Source: an uncultured Lachnospiraceae bacterium (GTDB taxonomy: Bacteria > Bacillota_A > Clostridia > Lachnospirales > Lachnospiraceae). Taken from it: a stretch of 5,149 nucleotides of DNA. The number at the start of each line of letters is the position of its first letter. Position 1 is the first letter of the stretch. This document shows positions 1 to 4,655 of this stretch, piece after piece. The stretch spans positions 1 to 5,149 of the forward strand of contig CADBQK010000186.1 of the NCBI GenBank assembly GCA_902796775.1. The letters are read 5' to 3'. The notes under the pieces are model-generated. The model saw only the letters and a list, made by a program, of their open reading frames with translations. It did not search any database and had not been told where the DNA came from. The position numbers and the translations under genes are program-made.

Positions 1-146
1 AGTGCTCTGATCTTGTCAGCATCGATGCCGTCAAGGACTTCATTCAGATCTTTGAAGACCTCGGAATTCAGCGCATTCAATGCCTTCGGACGATTAATAG
101 TAATGATTGCGTAATTATCCTTTACTTCATACAGAACAGTTGACAT
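1..146 (-). CDS. crt: Crotonase / enoyl-CoA hydratase family protein, N-terminal part (probable 3-hydroxybutyryl-CoA dehydratase)
   Basis: Only the first 48 codons lie in the window; the gene runs off the left edge. The protein begins MSTVLYEVKDNYAIITINRP and continues KALNALNSEVFKDLNEVLD. The segment ITINRPKALNALNSEV is the hallmark first beta-strand and helix of crotonase-fold enzymes. These enzymes hydrate or dehydrate acyl-CoA thioesters in the cytoplasm. In Clostridia the closest remembered match is Crt, which dehydrates 3-hydroxybutyryl-CoA to crotonyl-CoA in butyrate formation. The catalytic glutamates and oxyanion-hole glycines lie outside the window, so another family member is possible. 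The start at 146 is chosen because AAGAAAGGA (155-163) sits 8 bases upstream; an in-frame ATG at 155 would overlap that site. The gene has its own leader and is separated from the beta-helix gene by a terminator, so it is probably the first gene of its transcript. Confidence 0.85.
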   Translation of the reverse strand, partial: MSTVLYEVKDNYAIITINRPKALNALNSEVFKDLNEVLDGIDADKIRA

Positions 147-173
147 ATGATACATCCTTTCTTGAGAAATGCC

Positions 174-210
174 GTGAAACATCTGCCTTCATCCCTGAGC
201 AGATGTTCAC
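174..210 (-). promoter_or_regulatory. Leader hairpin upstream of crt
   Basis: AACATCTGC and GCAGATGTT (178-186 and 199-207) form a perfect 9-bp inverted repeat around a 12-base loop. With one bulged A the pairing extends to GTGAACATCTGC against GCAGATGTTTCAC, about 12 bp. In the crt transcript this hairpin ends about 10 bases before the ribosome binding site. No U-tract follows, so it is not an intrinsic terminator. It may stabilise the mRNA or control translation, or it may act as a DNA operator. Confidence 0.55.
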
Positions 211-248
211 ATTTAACAAATATGATTCACTATCAACGTCTATTTTAC

Positions 249-254
249 ATTATA
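249..254 (-). promoter_or_regulatory. Candidate -10 element for crt
   Basis: A perfect TATAAT on the minus strand lies about 100 bases upstream of the crt start. No recognisable TTGACA-like element is present 15 to 18 bases upstream, and there is no TG extension. The promoter may therefore need an activator, or the hexamer may be chance in an AT-rich stretch. Confidence 0.35.
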
Positions 255-341
255 TTGGGTAATAAGTAAATAGGCTGGCTGAGATTTTCCGTCATTTTTG
301 CAGGCTCATCACCGCTGATCTCTCTCTCACTTTTTCCGCAT

Positions 342-377
342 AAAAAAGACGTCTCCGGGATTTTAAACCCGGAAACG
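342..377 (-). terminator. Intrinsic terminator of the beta-helix gene
   Basis: On the minus strand GTTTCCGGG pairs with CCCGGAGAC (one G-U pair), extended by a further C-G pair, around a TTTAAAAT loop. A run of six T follows after GTC. It lies about 25 bases after the stop codon at 401-403. It isolates the beta-helix transcript from crt, which is read in the same direction. Confidence 0.85.
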
Positions 378-400
378 CCCTTCCTGATCTATCATGAGGA

Positions 401-1387
401 TCACTTCTTTTTAATAATGAAAACAGTATAATACCCGTATGAATCCTTTACCGAAGTCGTCAGTTTCTTTTCACCCTGCAGTCCGGAGCCGCCGTTTGTC
501 CCCGTAATATACTGATAAAGAGCGTCTACCTTGCTCCCCGTAACAGGAACATTATTTCCGTTGAAGTCAAGATACCTGTATCCCGGATCCAGCTTCAGGC
601 ACTTGCCTGTCCTGTCCAGCACAGGATAACTCCCTGACATGGTATAAAGGCCATTATCCGGGGTTGCCATTGTTCCGATCATACCGCCCTTCAGGGAAAC
701 CGTGCATCCTGCTTCCTGGATATTGATCCCGCTGCCGTAATGAGTAAAAGCCATACTGGAATTCAGAGCGCCTGCACGTATATAGGGCAGCCCGGTCAGA
801 TAAAGCTTTGACCTGCCCATCAGCACGACTCCGTTATTGATGCTTTGTATGAAACTGTTGCCGGAAAGATAGCACTGCGCGTTCTCTGTCAGACAGATAC
901 CGGCTGCCAGCCCGGTCCGGAATTCTACGGTATCATTGACGATCGCGCCGCCCTTCATATACAGTTTTGCCTTATTTTTCACCGCTACGGATACCCATTC
1001 CTTCGAATACAGAATACCGGTTTTTTTCTTATTGGAATTCTTCAGGACAACAGTCCCCTTCTTAATCGTCAGAGGACTCTGGGTAGAACCATTCCCATTA
1101 TCGGTGATTTTATGGCCATTCAGGTCAATGACATATTTCCTGTTCCTGTTGATTGTCAGATACTTGCTCTTTTTCAGAGTAATATCTTTCATCAGCTTAA
1201 AGGTTCCGCCTTTTTTCTTTTTCGAAATCTTCTTCCAGTCGGAAGCGGATTTGATCTTGTATGTCTTCGCATGTACTGTAGTGGTGCAAAAGACACCGAG
1301 TCCGAAGCATGTTACCAGAAACAGGCCCGCCATCATCAGGCGGCGCGCTGATCTTTCCCAAGCTGTCCTACTGCTATTTCCAGTCAT
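401..1387 (-). CDS. Secreted lysine-rich right-handed beta-helix protein
   Basis: This is a 328-residue protein. Residues 1-16 are a basic head (ERSARR), 17-36 a hydrophobic segment (LMMAGLFLVTCFGLGVF), and VHA at 38-40 followed by KT looks like a signal peptidase I site, so export is likely. The mature part has short strand repeats with turn glycines and asparagines: GGTFKLMKDITL (60-71), YVIDLNGHKITDNG (85-98), PLTIKKGTVVLKNS (105-118), KLYMKGGAIV (141-150), KLYLTGLPYI (194-203). This pattern fits a pectate-lyase-like parallel beta-helix. No catalytic triad, LPXTG anchor or S-layer repeat is visible, so it may be a surface or matrix protein; its substrate is unknown. The mature protein is very lysine-rich. 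It is monocistronic and divergent from the sigma operon. The fold assignment is by pattern, not by search. Confidence 0.75.
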   Translation of the reverse strand: MTGNSSRTAWERSARRLMMAGLFLVTCFGLGVFCTTTVHAKTYKIKSASDWKKISKKKKGGTFKLMKDITLKKSKYLTINRNRKYVIDLNGHKITDNGNGSTQSPLTIKKGTVVLKNSNKKKTGILYSKEWVSVAVKNKAKLYMKGGAIVNDTVEFRTGLAAGICLTENAQCYLSGNSFIQSINNGVVLMGRSKLYLTGLPYIRAGALNSSMAFTHYGSGINIQEAGCTVSLKGGMIGTMATPDNGLYTMSGSYPVLDRTGKCLKLDPGYRYLDFNGNNVPVTGSKVDALYQYITGTNGGSGLQGEKKLTTSVKDSYGYYTVFIIKKK

Positions 1388-1391
1388 AATA

Positions 1392-1400
1392 CCCTCCTTT
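1392..1400 (-). promoter_or_regulatory. Strong ribosome binding site that sets the beta-helix start
   Basis: AAAGGAGGG lies 4 bases before the ATG at 1385-1387. An upstream in-frame ATG at 1432 would add 15 charged residues before the signal peptide (MQKPGRVVPDEKEGI) and has no comparable Shine-Dalgarno. The shorter form is therefore preferred. Confidence 0.8.
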
Positions 1401-1521
1401 TCATCCGGAACAACTCTGCCCGGTTTCTGCAAAAATCAACCTGCTGCCCCTCTTCAGCTGCCTCAAAACTCTGCCAGCCCGGACTGGTTTGTATTGTTTG
1501 CTGAAAATACCTTATAATTTA

Positions 1522-1550
1522 TCTATATCATAATATTCCCCCTTCGTCAA
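1522..1550 (-). promoter_or_regulatory. Candidate housekeeping promoter of the beta-helix gene
   Basis: Minus-strand TTGACG (1545-1550) is 5 of 6 to the -35 consensus. A 17-base spacer separates it from TATAGA (1522-1527), 4 of 6 to the -10. It would give a leader of about 125 bases. That leader contains a 14-bp near-palindrome (1474-1487, CCAGCCCGGACTGG). Confidence 0.5.
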
Positions 1551-1650
1551 AAACTATTTTTTCGCGGAACTCCTCACCCCTTTTTTGATGGTTATTGAAT
1601 ATACGATTTTATGATTTTTGTTTTTTTCTAAATCCCACAAAAAATAGCAT

Positions 1651-1700
1651 TTCATCCGTATTATATGATAGAAGCTGTTATAATAAGAGCAGTTCATCCG
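1651..1700 (+). promoter_or_regulatory. Sigma operon promoter with flanking direct repeats
   Basis: TGTTATAAT (1676-1684) is a perfect extended -10 (TGnTATAAT). It gives a predicted start near 1691 and a leader of about 35 bases. No good -35 lies 17 bases upstream. The 8-mer TTCATCCG occurs at 1651-1658 and again at 1693-1700, start to start 42 bp, so the copies bracket the core promoter at about -40 and +3. The second copy runs into a 10-bp palindrome, CCGAATTCGG (1698-1707). This looks like an operator arrangement, but the binding protein is unknown. Confidence 0.55.
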
Positions 1701-1725
1701 AATTCGGCTATAAGAGGAAAAGACT

Positions 1726-2280
1726 ATGACAAATCAGGATTTTGACCGCTGCATGCAGCGCATGGGGGCGGGAGACAGAGATGCACTGAAAGAAATCTAC
1801 GAAGAATATCTCGGCTATGTTTTCTCCATGATCATGGGCATACTGCGAAGCCGGGAAGATGCGGAAGATCTTTCTGCAGATCTTTTTGTGAAGCTGTTTA
1901 CAAGTGCCGGCTCCTGGCGCCCGGGCGGAGGGCACAAGGCTTATCTGGGAACCATGGCCAGAAATCTGGCGATTGACCACCTGCGCAAAACAGGGAAAAT
2001 GAACACCTTTGGCAGCCTCGACATAGAGCAGGAACAGCAGGAAATCCTGCTGCACAATGAAAACATTGAAATGTGCTCGGCAGAGGACGAAGTCCTCTCG
2101 CAGATGAGCTTTCGGGAAGCAGTAGACAGCCTGCCCGAACAGGCCAGGTCGATCGTGACCATGAAAGTTCTTGGGGGGATGACATTCCGGGAGATCGCGC
2201 AGGTACTGCAGATCCCTATGGGAACTGTCACATGGAGATACCAGGATAGCATGAAACGCTTGAGGAGGGCAGCGGTATGA
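1726..2280 (+). CDS. ECF-family RNA polymerase sigma factor
   Basis: This 184-residue protein has the two-domain layout of group 4 (ECF) sigma factors. Region 2 spans roughly residues 20-90: LKEIYEEYLGYVFSM, the region 2.2 core REDAEDLSADLFVKLF (43-58), and the -10-reading segment AYLGTMARNLAIDHLRK (72-88). A variable acidic linker follows (about 96-125). Region 4 (about 128-182) holds SLPEQARSIVTMKVLGGMTF and the helix-turn-helix REIAQVLQIPMGTVTWRYQD (155-174), which reads the -35. It should direct core RNA polymerase to a small regulon. AGAGG (1713-1717) lies 8 bases before the ATG. The stop overlaps the next start as ATGA (2277-2280), implying translational coupling with the DUF4349 partner. 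The signal and the regulon cannot be read from the sequence. Confidence 0.93.
   Translation: MTNQDFDRCMQRMGAGDRDALKEIYEEYLGYVFSMIMGILRSREDAEDLSADLFVKLFTSAGSWRPGGGHKAYLGTMARNLAIDHLRKTGKMNTFGSLDIEQEQQEILLHNENIEMCSAEDEVLSQMSFREAVDSLPEQARSIVTMKVLGGMTFREIAQVLQIPMGTVTWRYQDSMKRLRRAAV
2263..2268 (+). promoter_or_regulatory. Ribosome binding site of the DUF4349 gene inside the sigma gene
   Basis: AGGAGG lies within the last sigma codons, 8 bases before the ATG at 2277. Together with the ATGA overlap it fixes the downstream start and suggests matched synthesis of sigma factor and partner. Confidence 0.8.
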
Positions 2281-3851
2281 CCAGAGATAAAGATACTGTG
2301 GAAATGCATTCCGCGACACAGGCAGAAAACCAGGGAAAAGATACAAACTTGCAGGAATACCTGCGCAGTGAACTGGAGGCAGAAGAAACATATAAGGCGA
2401 TGATGGAAAAAGATGTACCTGAAATCTGGGACGAAATCAACCGGCGGCTGGATGCAGCGGCTTCCGGCCAGGCAGAGGCTTCCGGCCAGGCAGAGGCTTC
2501 CGGCCAGGCAAAGGCTTCCGGCCAGGCAGAGGATGCCGGTCAGGAAGAGGATGCTGCTCAAAATAGAGAACAAACAGGAGAAAACCGTATCCATCTGGTA
2601 AGTAATAACCCAGAACAGACTACAGAAAGGACCAGAAAGATGAAAAAAAATGAGAAAAAGGGGCAGCCCCGGAAGAATTTCTGGAAGAAGGCTTTCTTTG
2701 GAACAAGCCTTCGCACAGCTGCTGCAGTCTTTGCGATCTTTGTACTGGGCATGGGAGCTTTTAGTACCCTGGGAGGCATCTCCCAGATGAGCTCTTCCTA
2801 TGAACACTTCTCTTTTAACGACACTTCAACTGCAAACGGATCTGCCGGGTCCTCCTCTTACAGCCGAAAGGCTGCTGCAGGTTCTGCGGCCAGAGAGGAA
2901 GCAGCGGAAGCGGATGCAGATTATGCAGTGATCGATGAGGAAATGCCCCTGGCAGATGCTGAAGAAGTTTATGAAGGCGGAAATGCGGCAGTTCCAAATG
3001 ATACAGGCAGTTCTCTTGGAACCCTGAGCCAGAACGCAGACATAAACCCGGACCCTGCATCTTCCGCCCAGGATGAGGCTTCCCAGCCGTCAGATTCCGA
3101 GCAGGATAAGACCACCCGCAAGCTGATCCGCAATATCAGCATGTCGGCGGAAACCAAAGAATTTGACCAGCTTATAGAAAGTCTGAAAAAACAGGTGGAG
3201 GAAGCCGGCGGTTATATTGAGAGCTCCAGCTTTTCCGGCAGCAGCTATGACGATTATGATATGTCCCGCCGCGCAAACTTCACTCTCCGTATCCCCTCCG
3301 CCAAAACAGATGCATTCCTTGCCCAGGTCCGCGGAGAAAGCAACGTGACAAGCAGTTCTGAAAACACAGAGGATATCACACTCACTTATGTCGATATGCA
3401 GAGCCATGTCAAAGCGCTTCGCGAAGAACAGAGCCAGCTCCTGAAGCTGATGGAGAAGGCGGAATCCATGGAAGATCTGCTTGCTATCCGTTCGCAGCTG
3501 ACAGATATCCGCTACGAGCTGGAATCTTATGAATCCCAGCTCAAGACCTATGATAACCTGGTAGATTACGATACGATCAGCCTGAGCATTTCCGAAGTGA
3601 AGGAAATCACCCCGCCGGCACCGCGTACGATCTGGCAGAAGATGGGGGACGGTTTCATGAAGGGACTGAAAGGAGCTGCAGAGGGCATCATCAATTTCCT
3701 GATCATGATCGTTTCCAATCTTCCCTACTTCGTAATCCTCTTCGTCATCATCTTCGGGATCACTGCCCTTGTCCGGAAACTGCTTAAGCACAGAAGAGCA
3801 AAAAAAGAAGAAAAAGAAGAAAAAGCGGAAAAAACAGGTGAGGAAGAATAA
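2277..3851 (+). CDS. Putative membrane anti-sigma factor / sensor with DUF4349 domain
   Basis: This 524-residue protein has two membrane spans. Residues 1-143 are probably cytoplasmic and contain DVPEIWDEINRRL (46-58), resembling the short N-terminal helix of Firmicutes anti-sigma factors. A six-residue repeat (62-97) and a basic stretch (119-138) follow. Span 1 is about 146-167. A long Ser/Ala/Glu-rich linker leads to the DUF4349 domain (about 281-441): RKLIRNISMS, EEAGGYIESSSFSG, ANFTLRIPSAKTDAF, then a predicted coiled coil (about 373-425) and DYDTISLSISEV. Span 2 is about 471-499, ending in a Lys/Glu-rich cytoplasmic tail. There is no cysteine anywhere, so it is not a zinc-binding (HxxxCxxC) anti-sigma. 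The ATGA overlap with the sigma gene supports an anti-sigma or sensor role. That role is inferred; the DUF4349 call itself is firmer. Confidence 0.85.
   Translation: MTRDKDTVEMHSATQAENQGKDTNLQEYLRSELEAEETYKAMMEKDVPEIWDEINRRLDAAASGQAEASGQAEASGQAKASGQAEDAGQEEDAAQNREQTGENRIHLVSNNPEQTTERTRKMKKNEKKGQPRKNFWKKAFFGTSLRTAAAVFAIFVLGMGAFSTLGGISQMSSSYEHFSFNDTSTANGSAGSSSYSRKAAAGSAAREEAAEADADYAVIDEEMPLADAEEVYEGGNAAVPNDTGSSLGTLSQNADINPDPASSAQDEASQPSDSEQDKTTRKLIRNISMSAETKEFDQLIESLKKQVEEAGGYIESSSFSGSSYDDYDMSRRANFTLRIPSAKTDAFLAQVRGESNVTSSSENTEDITLTYVDMQSHVKALREEQSQLLKLMEKAESMEDLLAIRSQLTDIRYELESYESQLKTYDNLVDYDTISLSISEVKEITPPAPRTIWQKMGDGFMKGLKGAAEGIINFLIMIVSNLPYFVILFVIIFGITALVRKLLKHRRAKKEEKEEKAEKTGEEE
2460..2567 (+). 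repeat. 18-bp in-frame tandem repeat (ASGQAE) in the DUF4349 gene
   Basis: The unit GCTTCCGGCCAGGCAGAG occurs four times in a row (2460-2531); only the third copy differs, by one base (GAG to AAG, Glu to Lys). Two diverged copies follow (2532-2567, DAGQEE and DAAQNR). The near-identity at silent positions points to recent expansion by slippage. Because the unit is a multiple of three, copy number changes lengthen or shorten the cytoplasmic linker without breaking the frame. Confidence 0.92.
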
Positions 3852-3940
3852 AGGACAGAAGAGTTTTTCATAAGCGTGTTATATTAGCATTAACATATGA
3901 TCAAACCGTCAGACAGGTACTCTCCTGTTCTATAAGTGAA

Positions 3941-3987
3941 GGCACCGCACTCAAGCATCCCAGCTTTTGTGCAGTGCCTTTCTTTTT
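3941..3987 (+). terminator. Intrinsic terminator of the sigma-DUF4349 operon
   Basis: GGCACCGCAC (3941-3950) pairs with GTGCAGTGCC (3969-3978) with one mismatch in 10. The 18-base loop can form an inner AAGC/GCTT stem. TTTCTTTTT follows directly (3979-3987). It lies about 90 bases after the stop codon. Read on the minus strand, the stem is not followed by a U-tract, so it acts rightward only. Confidence 0.85.
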
Positions 3988-4004
3988 CTGCATGACCGAT
4001 CCTT

Positions 4005-4145
4005 TCATTCCCCCGGCGTGATCTCCCGGCCGCTTTCCAGAAGCACGACATAATGGCCCGGATCTGTCCCGGCGTCCGCGTACACACTGTATTCCAGCAC
4101 CGGCACACATAGGGAACTGTATTCAGGAAATCCAGTTTCATTGTC
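4005..4145 (-). pseudogene. Relic of a GH3-family (auxin-responsive GH3-like) gene
   Basis: A minus-strand open frame of 46 residues without its own start codon reads ETGFPEYSSLCVPVLEYSVY and continues ADAGTDPGHYVVLLESGRE before a stop at 4005-4007. The segment EYSVYADAGTDPGHYVVLLE resembles the conserved EYTSYADTSTIPGHYVLFWE-type motif of GH3 adenylating enzymes, which are normally about 500-600 residues long. Only this motif remains: a stop (4146-4148) closes the frame upstream and no further GH3 sequence is seen downstream. An AGGAGG and ATG at 4139-4141 open a different frame over the same DNA, giving an unrecognisable 83-residue, Arg- and Cys-rich product to 3890. Either that small ORF is a real novel gene, or the locus is a deletion and frameshift remnant; the latter seems more likely. 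Confidence 0.45.
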
Positions 4146-4271
4146 TTACCTCCTGAAGAAAAGCAATACAGAGGAGCAGAGTAATTATCAGGGATCATTG
4201 CATATATGAAAAACGGATTTTCGGCTGAAATGCAGAAGACGTACAGAAAGATCTTTAAGATTTGTGTTATT

Positions 4272-4280
4272 ATTATATCA
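4272..4280 (-). promoter_or_regulatory. Extended -10 promoter element upstream of the GH3-like relic
   Basis: TGATATAAT on the minus strand is a perfect TGnTATAAT extended -10. It predicts a transcript starting near 4265, with a leader of about 125 bases ahead of the AGGAGG and ATG at 4141. No -35 element is recognisable. The rest of 4150-4395 holds no supportable gene. Confidence 0.35.
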
Positions 4281-4404
4281 CGAATACTGTATTGCGTATG
4301 CATTTCCTTATCACGACGGATGACAGCTGCATCTCAATTTTACAGAGAAGGAGAAATAAGGTTATCGCATGACAAACAAACAATGATATACGATGACTTC
4401 AAAC

Positions 4405-4507
4405 AAAAAAAGCCCCATAAAAGGGGAGGAGCCAGCTGATTGGGGATACCAGCTGGCCTTGTAATATGAAAAAGAAATCTGTAATTGAAGAACTTGTCTG
4501 TTCTTCG
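4405..4507 (-). ncRNA. Candidate leftward small regulatory RNA
   Basis: No coding sequence on the minus strand explains this stretch, yet it has the order of parts of a small RNA gene. An extended -10, TGGTATAGT (4514-4522), predicts a start near 4507. A 5' hairpin follows (ATCGAAGAAC with GTTCTTCAAT, 4484-4509; its last base or two lies at the predicted start). Next are an A/U-rich spacer, an 8-bp hairpin (GCCAGCTG with CAGCTGGC, 4431-4457), the C-rich segment TCCTCCCC (4423-4430), and a short CCCC/GGGG stem (4413-4426) followed by C and seven T (4405-4411). The predicted RNA is about 100 nt. TCCTCC is complementary to a Shine-Dalgarno, as in several Firmicutes small RNAs. The terminator stem is only 4 bp, which is the weak point. 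No known RNA family is recognised. Confidence 0.4.
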
Positions 4508-4513
4508 ATGTTC

Positions 4514-4522
4514 ACTATACCA
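4514..4522 (-). promoter_or_regulatory. Extended -10 element for the candidate small RNA
   Basis: Minus-strand TGGTATAGT fits TGnTATAAT with one mismatch. The -35 position holds only a T-rich stretch. The upstream DNA carries the TTTGTGAA array, which may be where a regulator binds. Confidence 0.4.
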
Positions 4523-4523
4523 G

Positions 4524-4567
4524 TCCTTTGTGAACGAAAAACATTCTTTTTGTGAACATTTTGTGAA
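4524..4567. repeat. Helically phased TTTGTGAA direct repeats
   Basis: TTTGTGAA occurs at 4527-4534, 4549-4556 and 4560-4567, spaced 22 and 11 bp apart, so all copies face the same side of the helix. The last two form an 11-bp tandem repeat (4546-4556 and 4557-4567) with one mismatch. An inverted GTTCAC lies at 4510-4515. The array sits just upstream of the leftward candidate -10 and about 90-130 bp before the hydrolase start. Confidence 0.6.
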
Positions 4568-4640
4568 GTCCGGAAATCCAGAGCTGTCCGCTTCACTTAA
4601 TACTATGAGACGTTAACCGCTGTTTTCAAAAAAAGAAGAA

Positions 4641-4648
4641 AAAGGAGA
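4641..4648 (+). promoter_or_regulatory. Ribosome binding site of the SGNH hydrolase gene
   Basis: AAAGGAGA ends 7 bases before the ATG at 4656 and fixes that start. The rightward promoter is not clear. TACTAT (4601-4606) is a possible -10 without a -35; TTGTCT (4494-4499) with TATACC (4516-4521) is a weak alternative. Confidence 0.75.
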
Positions 4649-4655
4649 AACAAAA

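Noticed and set aside
1388..1432. Longer N-terminus for the beta-helix protein starting at 1432
   Set aside because: The extra 15 residues are charged and precede the signal peptide. The ATG at 1387 has a far better Shine-Dalgarno, which lies inside the extension.
1474..1487. 14-bp near-palindrome in the beta-helix leader as a riboswitch or terminator
   Set aside because: It has no loop, no U-tract, and nothing around it resembles a known aptamer. At most it is a weak operator.
936..1517. Plus-strand ORF opposite the beta-helix gene
   Set aside because: Its Phe/Leu-rich composition is the antisense of lysine-rich codons. It has no ribosome binding site, and the opposite strand has a signal peptide, SD and terminator.
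1941..2807. 288-residue minus-strand ORF opposite the sigma and DUF4349 genes
   Set aside because: It is a shadow of two well-supported plus-strand genes. Its LAGSLC repeats are just the antisense reading of the 18-bp tandem repeat.
4365..4385. Five-codon peptide MTNKQ after an AAGGAG
   Set aside because: The Shine-Dalgarno is about 14 bases from the ATG, too far, and nothing downstream looks like a regulated gene or attenuator.
4206..4439. 77-residue plus-strand ORF
   Set aside because: There is no Shine-Dalgarno before its ATG, the composition is not protein-like, and it runs across the U-tract and hairpins of the minus-strand small RNA candidate.
4510..4567. Canonical Rex operator
   Set aside because: The half-sites are direct repeats at 22 and 11 bp, not the inverted pair with a 4-bp spacer that Rex dimers need.
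4399..4596. 65-residue minus-strand ORF with a GTG start
   Set aside because: It has no ribosome binding site, no recognisable domain, and it runs through the hairpins and terminator of the small RNA candidate.
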